DNA from: Helicobacter didelphidarum
GTDB taxonomy: Bacteria > Campylobacterota > Campylobacteria > Campylobacterales > Helicobacteraceae
Assembly (NCBI RefSeq): GCF_003364195.1
Contig: NZ_NXLQ01000008.1
Coordinates: 1 to 64,000 of the forward strand
DNA length: 64,000 nt
Reading direction: 5' to 3'
The notes beneath the pieces were generated by a model. The model was not told where the DNA came from. It searched no databases and saw nothing but the letters and a program-made list of their open reading frames with translations. A program made the position numbers and the translations under genes. Shown here piece after piece: positions 8,092 through 17,238 of this stretch (its first letter is position 1; every line of letters begins with the position of its first letter).

Positions 8092-8238
8092 CCTCTATCT
8101 TAACATGTTTTCATTTGATTATTTAGAATCTTAGTGCATAAAAAAAGTATGTTTATGCAATTCTGTTATGTGGGACATGTATATATTATTTATAAAGATT
8201 CTAAGTAAGGTTAAAATTGCAGGAGTGAAGGAGAGATA

Positions 8239-10374
8239 TTATTTATGGATATATTCCATAATAACTTTTGTAAGACATTCTGTATTTAATCCTAAGGATT
8301 CTTCAACCTTTTCTGTTTTACCATGTTTGATAAATTTATCTTCAATTTCAAAACTTATAATTTTTGGCATAGTGACTATTTTGTTTTGACTTAAGAGAAA
8401 AGTTGCTAACTCTATAAGACTTGAACCCACACCATTGATTCTATAATTATCACTCAAAACAAAAATATATTCATACGACACAAAAACACGAGCAAGTGTT
8501 TCGCTATCCAGAGGTTTTAATGAGATAAGATCAAGCAAATCACATGCAATATTATGCTCATTATAGATATATTCAACTAAAAATAATCCTCGACCGACAC
8601 CATTCCCATAGCCAATAATGAGAATTTTATTTTCTTTTTTATTGGGTTTAGTCATAGAGTTTGGCTTAAAATTCTCCCATACATTTGCAGTAAGCATTTG
8701 TGCTTTTCTCATTTGTAAATGTTTGTTATAAGAAAGTGTATTCTTTTGAATCTCTTTCACAAGCACATCATGCAAATTTTTATAATCTTGTTGTAATAAA
8801 TCGTCACTATTATCCTGACATACATTTTGAGAATCCTTTATAAATACATCGCATAGAAATTTTCCTCGCGGATAACGAATTGCTAAAGGATAGGGAAAAT
8901 CTATGGCAAATTCAAGTAAGGATTCTAATGTAATAGAATCTCGTGGCGATATAAGATGAATGTTTGGTATAGTACGCAAGTATGCTATATCAAATAATCC
9001 TTGATGAGTTTCTCCATCTTCCCCGACAATTCCCGCTCTATCAATACAAAAAGTAACAGGGAGATTCATAATCGAAACATCGTGGATGATTTGGTCAAAT
9101 GCTCGTTGTAGGAATGTGGAATAAATTGCTATAAAAGGTTTAAAGCCTTCTTTTGCCATAGCAGCCATGGAGGTTACTGCATGTTGTTCTGCAATTGCCA
9201 CATCAAAAAACCTATCGGGGAATTCGTCCATAAGTTTATCAAGTCCTGTTCCACTTGGCATTGCTGCGGTTACACCGATAATTCTAGAATCTTTTCGTGC
9301 CATTTCTAAAAGCTTATTGCTAAAAACAGAAGTAGGATTTTTAATAGTTGGAATATGTAATGGTTTACCACTTACTAAATCAAATGGTGCAACTCCATGC
9401 CACTTTTCGTATTTACCCTCTGCGATTTGATACCCCTTTCCTTTAATTGTTTGACAATGAATAAGGACGGGACGATTAAGATTTTGAACGCTTTTGAATG
9501 TGCGTATAACTTCTTCCAAGTCATTCCCATTAATTGGTCCTATATAATCAATACCAAATTCCTCAAAAAGCAATCCAGGTGTTATAAGCTTAAAGCTTTC
9601 TTCAAAACGTTTCGCAATGAATGCTGTTCCATCTGGCATTTTATTAACAATTTTTTTTACTCGTTCTTTCATTGTTTGGTAAAGAGGTGAAGCAATTGTT
9701 TTTGAGAGAATCTTAGAAATGGCACCGATTGGCTTTGCAATGCTCATTTCATTGTCATTCAATACAATGACCATGGGTAATTTTAAGTCCCCAATTTCAT
9801 TTAACGCTTCATATACTAAGCCTGCACTCATTGAGCCATCACCAATCATTACAATGGGTTTGTATTGTTCTTTTTTTAATGTTTTTGCTTTTGCTACTCC
9901 AGCACCTAAAGAAAGTGAAGTAGAACTATGACCAGCGATAAAGTAATCAAAACTGCTTTCATAAGGTGCACAAAAGCCACTTATCCCGCCAAATTGTCGC
10001 AATGAGGAAAAATCATTATACCGTCCAGTAAGTAATTTGTGTGCGTAGGCTTGATGACTGACATCATAAATAAATGGATTGAGTTTGCAATCAAAAACTG
10101 TGTGCATACCAACAATAAGTTCAACTGCCCCTAGAGTTGAACTAAGATGTCCTCCATTTTTACTTACAACTTCCAAAATTCTCTGTCGAATAATATCTGA
10201 AATCTCTACAAGATCTGTGAGAGGTGCGGATTGAATATATGGTTGTATATTTTCTCCGGCTTTCAATAAAGAAACTATATTAGAATGTGTGCAATTACCT
10301 ATTGTATGAGACTCTAAAGAAGCATTCTCGATATGCGATGTGTGCGATATTGCATTACTGGCTTGCTGTTGCAT
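8239..10374 (-). CDS. dxs: 1-deoxy-D-xylulose-5-phosphate synthase
   Basis: 711 residues. Dxs condenses pyruvate with glyceraldehyde 3-phosphate using thiamine diphosphate, the first step of the non-mevalonate isoprenoid route. Conserved parts are seen in order: HLSSTLGAVEL, GHSSTSLSLGAGVA, the TPP motif GDGSMSAGLVYEALN, GINYIGPINGN-type strand, EQHAVTSMAAMA and DRAGIVGEDGETHQG. Compared with the usual ~620 residues it has a longer N-terminus (~35 residues before the first conserved block) and an extra ~75-residue segment between RYPRGKF and ILIIGYGNG. Promoter -10 TGCTATAAT lies upstream (10441-10449). It converges with the carrier gene to its left. Confidence 0.93.
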   Translation of the reverse strand: MQQQASNAISHTSHIENASLESHTIGNCTHSNIVSLLKAGENIQPYIQSAPLTDLVEISDIIRQRILEVVSKNGGHLSSTLGAVELIVGMHTVFDCKLNPFIYDVSHQAYAHKLLTGRYNDFSSLRQFGGISGFCAPYESSFDYFIAGHSSTSLSLGAGVAKAKTLKKEQYKPIVMIGDGSMSAGLVYEALNEIGDLKLPMVIVLNDNEMSIAKPIGAISKILSKTIASPLYQTMKERVKKIVNKMPDGTAFIAKRFEESFKLITPGLLFEEFGIDYIGPINGNDLEEVIRTFKSVQNLNRPVLIHCQTIKGKGYQIAEGKYEKWHGVAPFDLVSGKPLHIPTIKNPTSVFSNKLLEMARKDSRIIGVTAAMPSGTGLDKLMDEFPDRFFDVAIAEQHAVTSMAAMAKEGFKPFIAIYSTFLQRAFDQIIHDVSIMNLPVTFCIDRAGIVGEDGETHQGLFDIAYLRTIPNIHLISPRDSITLESLLEFAIDFPYPLAIRYPRGKFLCDVFIKDSQNVCQDNSDDLLQQDYKNLHDVLVKEIQKNTLSYNKHLQMRKAQMLTANVWENFKPNSMTKPNKKENKILIIGYGNGVGRGLFLVEYIYNEHNIACDLLDLISLKPLDSETLARVFVSYEYIFVLSDNYRINGVGSSLIELATFLLSQNKIVTMPKIISFEIEDKFIKHGKTEKVEESLGLNTECLTKVIMEYIHK

Positions 10375-10896
10375 TTACTTCCTTAAGCATAAAGCAGAAT
10401 CTAAAATTGTATTTTATCTTAATTTGAGTTTGAATGGTGGTATTATAGCATTTTTATTGTATATTTTGGGTAAGAGAAATTGTTATTTTTTCACTCATAA
10501 TGCTTTAATTTTTTTATTTTCATGACAAATACTATAAATTGTAGTGATGCAATTAATAACCTAGGAAAATTGTAAATATTGTTAGAGAAATATGTGTTAT
10601 AGAATCTTTCTTTGGGAGTAAAATTGTAGCAATACAATTATAAATCATGATTTGTTTATTGTATTTCGGATATAAATTTTTTTTAATCTTATGTTATCAA
10701 GAGTATTTACATTCAAATTTTTCTTGAGATTCTCAATACAATTTAATTGTATGTATTATAAAGTATCTTGTATTTTAAGAAGATTTTTCTAAATCATGCA
10801 ATACAGAGTGTTTTATAAGGAAAATCTTATTTTAGCTTAAACTCATTTTCAGTATCTTTTTGAGTTCTTTTATTACATATTAACAATAAGTTTTGC
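10375..10896. other. Intergenic region between dxs and the ABC ATPase gene
   Basis: About 520 AT-rich bases holding the dxs promoter near the left end. Short direct echoes such as ATACAATT/TGTATT recur, but no gene, RNA or terminator was recognised. Confidence 0.45.
10441..10449 (-). promoter_or_regulatory. Extended -10 promoter of dxs
   Basis: On the minus strand TGCTATAAT is an extended -10 element about 67 bases before the dxs start. Confidence 0.5.
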
Positions 10897-11586
10897 TTAA
10901 TGTTGTAAGACTACTTCTTTATGGATATTCCCATCAAGGAAATAAATTTCTCTATGTGCATATTGTGCCATTTCTGGCTCATGTGTTACCATAAGAATCG
11001 TAATGCGCATTTCTTTATTGAGATATGTCATTATTTCCATTACTTCTTTACTTCGTTTCGTGTCAAGATTCCCTGTTGGTTCGTCAGCAAGTAAAAAAAG
11101 TGGGCGAATTACAATTGCTCGTGCAATCGCCACCCTTTGACACTGCCCACCACTAAGTTCAGAACTACTATGATGTGCCCATTGTCTAAGCCCCACCATG
11201 TCAAGTGCCTCTAATGCAAGTTTCTCTCTTTCTTTTTTTGACATACCCCGATAAATGAGGGGAAGTTCTACATTTTCTAATGCCGAGGTGCGTGAAAGGA
11301 GATTAAAACCTTGAAAAATAAATCCCATATAGTGTCGTCGCAATAATGCCCTCTGTTTGTGATTTAATGCAAAAACACTTACGCCATTAAACAAATAATT
11401 ACCCGTTGTTGCAATATCAAGACAACCAAGAATGTTTGCCATTGTCGATTTACCTGAACCTGATGGACCCATAAGAGCAACAAAGTCTCCTTGCTCAACA
11501 TTGAGATTTACACCATGCAAAGCCTGAAAGCTATTTTTGCCTTTCCCGTAAGTTTTTGTAATATGCTGCAACTCAATAAAAGCCAC
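10897..11586 (-). CDS. MacB/LolD-type ABC transporter ATPase, orphan
   Basis: 229 residues, a complete single ATPase: Walker A GPSGSGKST (~residues 40-48), Q-loop FQGFNLLSR, signature ELSGGQCQRVAIARA, Walker B LLADEPTGNLD and H-loop MVTHEPEMA. The TYGKG...ALHGVNL start and the LADEPTGNLD sequence are typical of the LolD/MacB/FtsE group, which power extraction or export through MacB-type permeases. No permease or MacA-like adaptor is adjacent; the upstream neighbour is a decayed gene. It must pair with a permease encoded elsewhere, or is left over from a lost operon. Confidence 0.9.
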   Translation of the reverse strand: MAFIELQHITKTYGKGKNSFQALHGVNLNVEQGDFVALMGPSGSGKSTMANILGCLDIATTGNYLFNGVSVFALNHKQRALLRRHYMGFIFQGFNLLSRTSALENVELPLIYRGMSKKEREKLALEALDMVGLRQWAHHSSSELSGGQCQRVAIARAIVIRPLFLLADEPTGNLDTKRSKEVMEIMTYLNKEMRITILMVTHEPEMAQYAHREIYFLDGNIHKEVVLQH

Positions 11587-11830
11587 TTCCCAATCCTTTA
11601 GATAATATATAATGTTAATTATAATATAATATTAAAAACAAGATAAAATCTTAAGTAATGCTACCAAATAATTGAACTCTCTTATAACATAATCAAACTC
11701 CAATTATCTTTAATTCTGAATATAAAGATGATGAAGGCATTATCTTAACATTATATTTTTCAAACTTTTTAAGAAAAATCTTTTAACTTGTATTTACAAC
11801 AAATTGTCTTAATAGTTAAAAAAGACTTAT

Positions 11831-12449
11831 CAGTGCCAAAGTTTCCCAAGCAAGTTCCAACCACAATTAAAGAATTACAAAATAGCATTAAGAAAAAACA
11901 AAGTCAGCTAAAATATACTACAAATCCATAAGAAAGGCATAATATCCAAGAAAAGATGAATAAGATGTATCGCAACTCAAAGAAGTTGATAAAAATAAAG
12001 CTCAAATCAATGAAGAATATAATAAAACAAAGAAAACAATAGAATCTGAAATAAACAAAACATACTACACAAGTGTAAGGTTTCTAAAAAATACGACAAT
12101 AACTTCAATGCAAGAAGAGGCAAAGATGGGTGTTCAACAAGCATTGGGGTTGGTTATAGTGGAGTTTTATGCCACTCTTTTTGATGAGATTCACGATATG
12201 TATAAGAATGGATTTTTAGTAGATGATAAGCATTTTTTTGATTCTTTAATAGCAAGGAAAAACAATATTTACAATAAGGTTCAGAATTTTATAACACAAA
12301 AATATCCTGAAATTATAAAAGCTTTTGGTAGTGGTTTCATAGCAGGTGCTATATCAAATTTAGTAACCAATGTAATTAATATTTTTTATCCTGCCGTAAA
12401 TAGAAAAAGTGGAAGATATGTCCGAATGATTAGTTTATTTTGGTTATAA
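11831..12449 (+). pseudogene. Decayed gene, C-terminal 113 codons still open
   Basis: The first part translates as charged coiled-coil (VPTTIKELQNSIKKKQSQL) and meets a stop near 11930. The reading then continues in another frame (QLKEVDKNKAQINEEYNKT) past a further TAA and runs openly to 12449, including the 113-residue stretch from the ATG at 12108. That end has a helical part (LGLVIVEFYATLFDEIHDMY) and a hydrophobic segment (GFIAGAISNLVTNVINIF). At least one frameshift and two stops separate the pieces. The family was not recognised; the layout of coiled coil followed by membrane-like helix is all that can be said. Confidence 0.5.
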
Positions 12450-12690
12450 TTAGAGTATATATAGAGAAATAAAAGATTTCCTGATATTAATAATATCAAT
12501 ACTTCAAAATAGTTAAAGTTTTGTATATCTCTCGACTATAATTTAAGAAAAAGAGTGAGAGTTTAGTTAAACTTTAATATGTTAAATAAAATTAACAAGG
12601 AACAAAAATGAATAAAAAGGAAATTAAAGTACTATAAATTTTAAAGAACTCTCCAATGAAGAATTTTATTCAAATTATTTTATTCAATTA

Positions 12691-13764
12691 TTGCAAGATA
12701 AATTTGACGTCATTCGTTCCAACGAGCCTGATTTTTTAATTTATGTGCCACCTGTTTGGCATTGTATGAATTACGATTGCGTTAGAATCTTTTTTACACC
12801 AGAAAATCTTAGGACTGATTGGAATATTGCCGATTATGGCATTGACTTTGATTTCATGGAATTTAATGATAGGCATTGTAGATTTCCAGTTGGATTTATA
12901 AGAGGTGATAGAGATAAAATTATGAAAAGGCATTTAATAGGTGATGAAGAGATAAATAATAAAATCAAGTATAATAAATTCTGTGCTTTTATGGTATCAA
13001 ATTCAAAGCCACCGACTTCGGATATGCGAGATATGTGTTTTGAACTTTTGAGCGAGTATAAAAAGGTAGATTCTGGGGGACTTTTTAGAAATAATGTAGG
13101 GGGACGAATTGGTAATAAATTAGAATGGTTAAAAGACTATAAGTTTCATCTATGCTTTGAAAATTCTACATATCCTGGATATTTGACTGAAAAATTATTT
13201 GATGCATTTTCTGCAGGGTGTGTGCCAATATATTGGGGTGATACAAGTTTACGAATTTCTTTAGATTCTGAAAATGATCATATAGAATCCCATTGCACTA
13301 AGGGGGGGGGGGGGAATTTTAGTCATCAATATGTCAATATAGATATGACTATCCCAAGGATTCCAAAACATTTAATAGAATATCATTTAAACCCAAAAGC
13401 TTTCATAAATGCGCATAATTTTCCTACTTTAAGAGATTTAATAGAGGAAATTAAAAGAATGGACAATGATCATGAAGCTTATAAGGCAATGTTAAGAGAA
13501 CCTGTATTTTTAGATAATTTTAATCCATTTATAGAGCAGGAAAACAAACTTAAGTCTTTTTTAGAATCTATTTGTTCGCAAGAACCAAAAAATGCTTTTA
13601 GACGAGGAGAAGCAATACATTTAACAGACCATAGAACAAGAATGGAGAAAAATTATAATTTACCTCATCTACTGAAATACTACAAATTAGCCAAAAAGAT
13701 AAATAATATCCTATCTTGGCGTACCATACCTAGAGATTTGATAAAAAAATATAAGCTAAAGTAA
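12691..13764 (+). CDS. fucT: Alpha-1,3-fucosyltransferase (GT10), 5' end frameshifted
   Basis: 357 residues from a TTG without a good ribosome site. GT10 core: HLCFENSTYPGYLTEKLFDAF (core part LCFENS ~154-159, YLTEKLFDAF ~164-173) and VPIYWGD (~178-184), which bind GDP-fucose. The enzyme would fucosylate LPS O-antigen (Lewis-type structures). The proper start is probably the ATG at 12608 behind AAGG: it reads nine residues, then stops, while from ~12627 the main frame is already open and continues with NFKELSNEEFYSNYF. Loss of 2 bases in the CTATAAAT stretch would explain this. A G13 tract (13302-13314) is in frame here and encodes GGGG inside a ~45-residue insertion between the donor site and NPKAF. 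Confidence 0.8.
   Translation: MQDKFDVIRSNEPDFLIYVPPVWHCMNYDCVRIFFTPENLRTDWNIADYGIDFDFMEFNDRHCRFPVGFIRGDRDKIMKRHLIGDEEINNKIKYNKFCAFMVSNSKPPTSDMRDMCFELLSEYKKVDSGGLFRNNVGGRIGNKLEWLKDYKFHLCFENSTYPGYLTEKLFDAFSAGCVPIYWGDTSLRISLDSENDHIESHCTKGGGGNFSHQYVNIDMTIPRIPKHLIEYHLNPKAFINAHNFPTLRDLIEEIKRMDNDHEAYKAMLREPVFLDNFNPFIEQENKLKSFLESICSQEPKNAFRRGEAIHLTDHRTRMEKNYNLPHLLKYYKLAKKINNILSWRTIPRDLIKKYKLK
13302..13314 (+). repeat. Poly-G tract (G13) in the fucosyltransferase gene
   Basis: Thirteen consecutive G on the coding strand. Slipped-strand changes in such tracts switch Helicobacter and Campylobacter surface-sugar genes on and off. At 13 the frame downstream is open to the normal C-terminus; 12 or 14 would shift it. 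Confidence 0.9.
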
Positions 13765-13846
13765 TCTTAATAAATTGAATCTCTTTAACTTATTTTACTA
13801 TAACCTTTAAATCAACCTTAATTTAGAAATCACAATATTGCAACAC

Positions 13847-14953
13847 TCAATACCCCCTCTTCTTATAACCCACTATCGCCCATAGATTGAGGATAAGAGC
13901 AAATATGATGAGAGCAAGGAGATTATGCCATATATCAAAGAGAGTGCTTCCTTTTAAGAATATAAGCCTAAGAGATTCTATAAAATACCTTAGAGGATTG
14001 ATATAAGTGAGATAGTATGCCCAAGAAGGCATTGATTTGATAGAGGTAAAAAGTCCGCTCATTAACACTAAGATTAATACAAAGAAAAATATCACAAACA
14101 TTGCTTGCTGCATTGTGTTTGAGTAATTTGATATGATAAGTCCCATACCAGCTACTACAAGGATATAGCACAGAGCAAAGAGATAGATTAAGGCATAGCT
14201 TCCTACCGCGACAAGTCCATAGACAAGATAGGCAAGCAAAAAGCAGAGTGTAAGCACGATAAAGCCAATACACCAATATGGGACAAGTTTGGCTAAGATA
14301 AAGTCAAACTTTTTGATAGGGGTTACATTTATTTGCTCGATATTTCCTCGCTCTTTTTCGCTTACAATATTAAATGCAGGGAGGAATCCGCATATCATCG
14401 TGAGTATCATCACCATGAGTGCAGGTATCATATAGATTTTATAGTCGAGATTAGGATTGAAGCGATAGAGGCTAAGCACTTCCATTACACCCGTATTTGT
14501 GGCATTTTGGAATATATTTGCCTGCTTAGATTTGGCATAGCTCATAATGGTATTGCTTAGATAGCCCGCACCTAGCGAGCCTTTCGTGCTATTGATAGAG
14601 TTGGCGTAGATTCCAAGCGAGGCGTTTTTCTCTTTCAAAAAATTACTTTCAAATCCAAGCGGGAATTCCACAATCACATCACAATCATTCTCATAGATAC
14701 AGTTATACGCTTTATTGACATTATTTGTGTAAAGTGTGAGGCGGAAGTAACTTGAAGATTCTAGCTTCGCGATGATCTCTTTTGTTGTGCTTGATTTGTC
14801 GAAGTCCATAATCGCGACATTGACATTTTTTATCTCCATATTTGTCGCCCACGGCATTACCAAAATCGCCATAATGGGAAAGGCGATGATGAGGCGGGGT
14901 AAGAAGCGATTACGAAAGATTTGTTTGAATTCTTTTTGGATAAGAAAGAGCAT
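13847..14953 (-). CDS. ABC-2 type efflux permease (YhhJ/YbhR-like), second
   Basis: 368 residues. One N-terminal membrane helix after KEFKQIFRNRFLPRLIIAFP, a large periplasmic domain (~residues 40-170), then five C-terminal helices containing GFLPAFNIVSEKERGNIEQINVTPI (core EKERGNIEQINVTP), the ABC-2 signature where the ATPase couples. It is last gene of the efflux operon and overlaps the preceding permease by one base (TAATG). It matches the HP1486-type export permease layout in H. pylori. Substrate unknown, plausibly hydrophobic drugs or bile compounds. Confidence 0.9.
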   Translation of the reverse strand: MLFLIQKEFKQIFRNRFLPRLIIAFPIMAILVMPWATNMEIKNVNVAIMDFDKSSTTKEIIAKLESSSYFRLTLYTNNVNKAYNCIYENDCDVIVEFPLGFESNFLKEKNASLGIYANSINSTKGSLGAGYLSNTIMSYAKSKQANIFQNATNTGVMEVLSLYRFNPNLDYKIYMIPALMVMILTMICGFLPAFNIVSEKERGNIEQINVTPIKKFDFILAKLVPYWCIGFIVLTLCFLLAYLVYGLVAVGSYALIYLFALCYILVVAGMGLIISNYSNTMQQAMFVIFFFVLILVLMSGLFTSIKSMPSWAYYLTYINPLRYFIESLRLIFLKGSTLFDIWHNLLALIIFALILNLWAIVGYKKRGY

Positions 14954-16047
14954 TATTCCAACCTTATTTTGAATTTTTTGAGGCTAATTGCTAAGATAAG
15001 GGCAAACATTCCAGCTAGTACGCTAAGTTCTACAATCGCATAGCTAATAGGGAGTCCCTCAATCATAATCTTCTTAATCCCTGAGATAAACCAGCTTGTC
15101 GGGATAATGTAAGAGAATCCTTGCAAGATAAGTGGCATAGATTCGCGTGGGAACATCATTCCAGAGAGCATCATAATTGGCATCATAAAGACCATGCCAG
15201 AGACGAGCATTGCGACAAGTTGGGTCTTTGCGATTGTAGAAACTAATAACCCAATACTAAGTGTTAAAGCGATATAAAGCATACAAAAGCAAAGTAACCA
15301 AAACATACTCCCAGCGATTTTTAACTCGAGTGCATACACTGATATAAAAAGCACGATAGTAAGACTCACACACGAGATGACAAAATAAGGCACGATCTTT
15401 GCCACAATCATCACAAAGGGCTTGATAGGCGAGACAAGCAAGACTTCCATACTGCCCTGCTCCTTTTCGCGCACGATAGAAATCGAAGTCATCATCGCGC
15501 AAATCAGCATCAAAATCATTCCAATAAGCCCCGGCACGAAGCTATACGCACTTTTGCCTTGAGGATTGAAAAGCATCGTGATTGAGGGCGTAATCGGTGG
15601 CTTGAGATTGATATGGCTTATTTGAAAATTTACACTATTAAGCACATTTGAAGCATACATATTTATCATACTTGCACGATTTGGGTCGCTTGCATCGAGG
15701 ATTAACTGCATTTTAGAATCTTTCACAAAATTATTGTTAAAAACAAGCACCATATCGATGGCATTATCATTAAAAATCCTTTGTAACTCGGCTTGAGAGT
15801 AAATCTTACGCGTGAAAGTGAAATAAGGATTTGAGGCGAAGCTCTGCACAATTTTGGTGCTTTTGGTGTCTTTACTAAAGTCAAGCACAGCGAAGTTAAT
15901 ACCACTTATATCAGTATTGAGTGCAAATCCAAAGAGCAAGATTTGAGCAATCGGCATAAGGAGTAAAATCATCATCGTTCGCACATCACGTGTGATATGA
16001 TAAAATTCTTTTTTGCTAAAGGCGATGAAAACTTTGAGGTTTTTCAT
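14953..16047 (-). CDS. ABC-2 type efflux permease (YhhJ/YbhS-like), first
   Basis: 364 residues with the same architecture as its downstream partner: SKKEFYHITRDVRTMMILLL, helix, periplasmic domain, five helices, and the ABC-2 signature SIVREKEQGSMEVLLVSPI. The pair should form a heterodimer driven by the two ATPases upstream. A 4-base ATGA overlap links its start to a doubtful small frame upstream. Confidence 0.9.
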   Translation of the reverse strand: MKNLKVFIAFSKKEFYHITRDVRTMMILLLMPIAQILLFGFALNTDISGINFAVLDFSKDTKSTKIVQSFASNPYFTFTRKIYSQAELQRIFNDNAIDMVLVFNNNFVKDSKMQLILDASDPNRASMINMYASNVLNSVNFQISHINLKPPITPSITMLFNPQGKSAYSFVPGLIGMILMLICAMMTSISIVREKEQGSMEVLLVSPIKPFVMIVAKIVPYFVISCVSLTIVLFISVYALELKIAGSMFWLLCFCMLYIALTLSIGLLVSTIAKTQLVAMLVSGMVFMMPIMMLSGMMFPRESMPLILQGFSYIIPTSWFISGIKKIMIEGLPISYAIVELSVLAGMFALILAISLKKFKIRLE

Positions 16048-16511
16048 ATTATATTCCTTTGAGATTCTGGAATTTTACATTTTTGATTTTTTGGATTTAG
16101 GATTATAGATAGTAAAGTTTTATATTTTATAAATTCTAAATAGTTAGATTCTAATATATTAGAATCTAAGCTTTTATATTTCAAAATTATTAACCCTGAA
16201 TTTTGAGATTCTCTCTTTGTAGATACTTTAGTGCTGTCAGCACGATGAATGATTTTGTTCTGTTGAAATAACAACGAAATAACCTTTTCTGTGTTGTTAT
16301 ATTGAAACAAAGCTAAAATATCTATATTTTGAAAATCTGTAATATAAATTTGTTTAGAATCAAACATTAATAAACCCCAAATAAATCCTACAAGATTCCA
16401 CACAGCACATAATATAAAGCCCTTGAAATTCTGCACCAAATCTGCATACCTATTTCTTATACTTTTATTCACCGCGCTTTGCTTCCCTTGCAACACGATA
16501 AAATACCTCAT
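16044..16511 (-). CDS. Doubtful 155-codon frame in the efflux operon
   Basis: This open frame fills the ~415-bp gap between the ATPase and the first permease. It overlaps the ATPase end by 47 bases and the permease start by ATGA, a coupling-like arrangement. There is one hydrophobic stretch (GFILCAVWNLVGFIWGLLMF); the rest is Ser/Asn/Lys-rich and dense in AGAATCT/AGATTCT, typical of translated spacer here. No family recognised. It could be real, but a chance frame through an enlarged spacer is at least as likely. Confidence 0.25.
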   Translation of the reverse strand: MRYFIVLQGKQSAVNKSIRNRYADLVQNFKGFILCAVWNLVGFIWGLLMFDSKQIYITDFQNIDILALFQYNNTEKVISLLFQQNKIIHRADSTKVSTKRESQNSGLIILKYKSLDSNILESNYLEFIKYKTLLSIILNPKNQKCKIPESQRNII

Positions 16512-17238
16512 TCATACTTGTTGCTCTAAACTGCTTTTTTAACGCACTTGGCGTACCATACGCACTAATTTTGCCATCAACCATAATGCTTACGCGATTG
16601 CAATATTCTGCTTCGTCCATATAATGTGTAGTAACAAATATCGAAGTTCCCTCGCTTGCACTCATTTGGATAAGCTCCCAAAATTGCCTACGCGTGATAG
16701 GATCAACACCACCAGTTGGCTCATCAAGAAAAATGATTTTGGGTGAGTGAAAATTTGCCACACAAAAGGCAAGTTTTTGCTTCCAACCAAGTGGAAGCTT
16801 TGAAACAAATTCATCTTTTTTATCACTAAAATTAAGTCTCTCCAAAAGTAGATTGATTTTACTCATAATCTCATTATTTTTCATACCATAGATTCGCCCA
16901 AAAAGCCAGATGTTTTCCCATACCTTCAAATCATCATATAACGAAAATTTTTGTGACATATAACCGATATTTTTCTTTATCTCCTCGCTTTGTGTGAGTA
17001 TATCAAATCCCGCTACATTCCCACTCCCACCACTTGGCAGACTCAGCCCACAAAGAATCTTCATTGCAGTTGTCTTCCCTGCACCATTTGCACCCAAAAA
17101 GCCAAAAATCTCACCCTTTTTTACTTCAAGGCTAATCCCATCAACTGCCCTAAAATTTCCAAAAATCTTTGTGAGATTTCTCACTTCGATGATATTTTTT
17201 ACTCCATTCTCACTCATTGCAAAAACTCCATAAAACAA
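16465..17238 (-). CDS. ABC-2 exporter ATPase (YbhF/YhiH type), second
   Basis: 257 residues. Walker A GANGAGKTT, Q-loop MSQKFSLYDDL, signature in the variant form LPLGWKQKLAF instead of LSGGQ, Walker B IIFLDEPTGGVD and switch HYMDEAEYC. The LPLGW signature is characteristic of the second nucleotide-binding half of YbhF/RbbA-like exporters, with the first half supplied by the adjacent gene. The genes overlap by 25 bases. Together they form the asymmetric motor of the exporter. Confidence 0.92.
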   Translation of the reverse strand: MFYGVFAMSENGVKNIIEVRNLTKIFGNFRAVDGISLEVKKGEIFGFLGANGAGKTTAMKILCGLSLPSGGSGNVAGFDILTQSEEIKKNIGYMSQKFSLYDDLKVWENIWLFGRIYGMKNNEIMSKINLLLERLNFSDKKDEFVSKLPLGWKQKLAFCVANFHSPKIIFLDEPTGGVDPITRRQFWELIQMSASEGTSIFVTTHYMDEAEYCNRVSIMVDGKISAYGTPSALKKQFRATSMNEVFYRVAREAKRGE

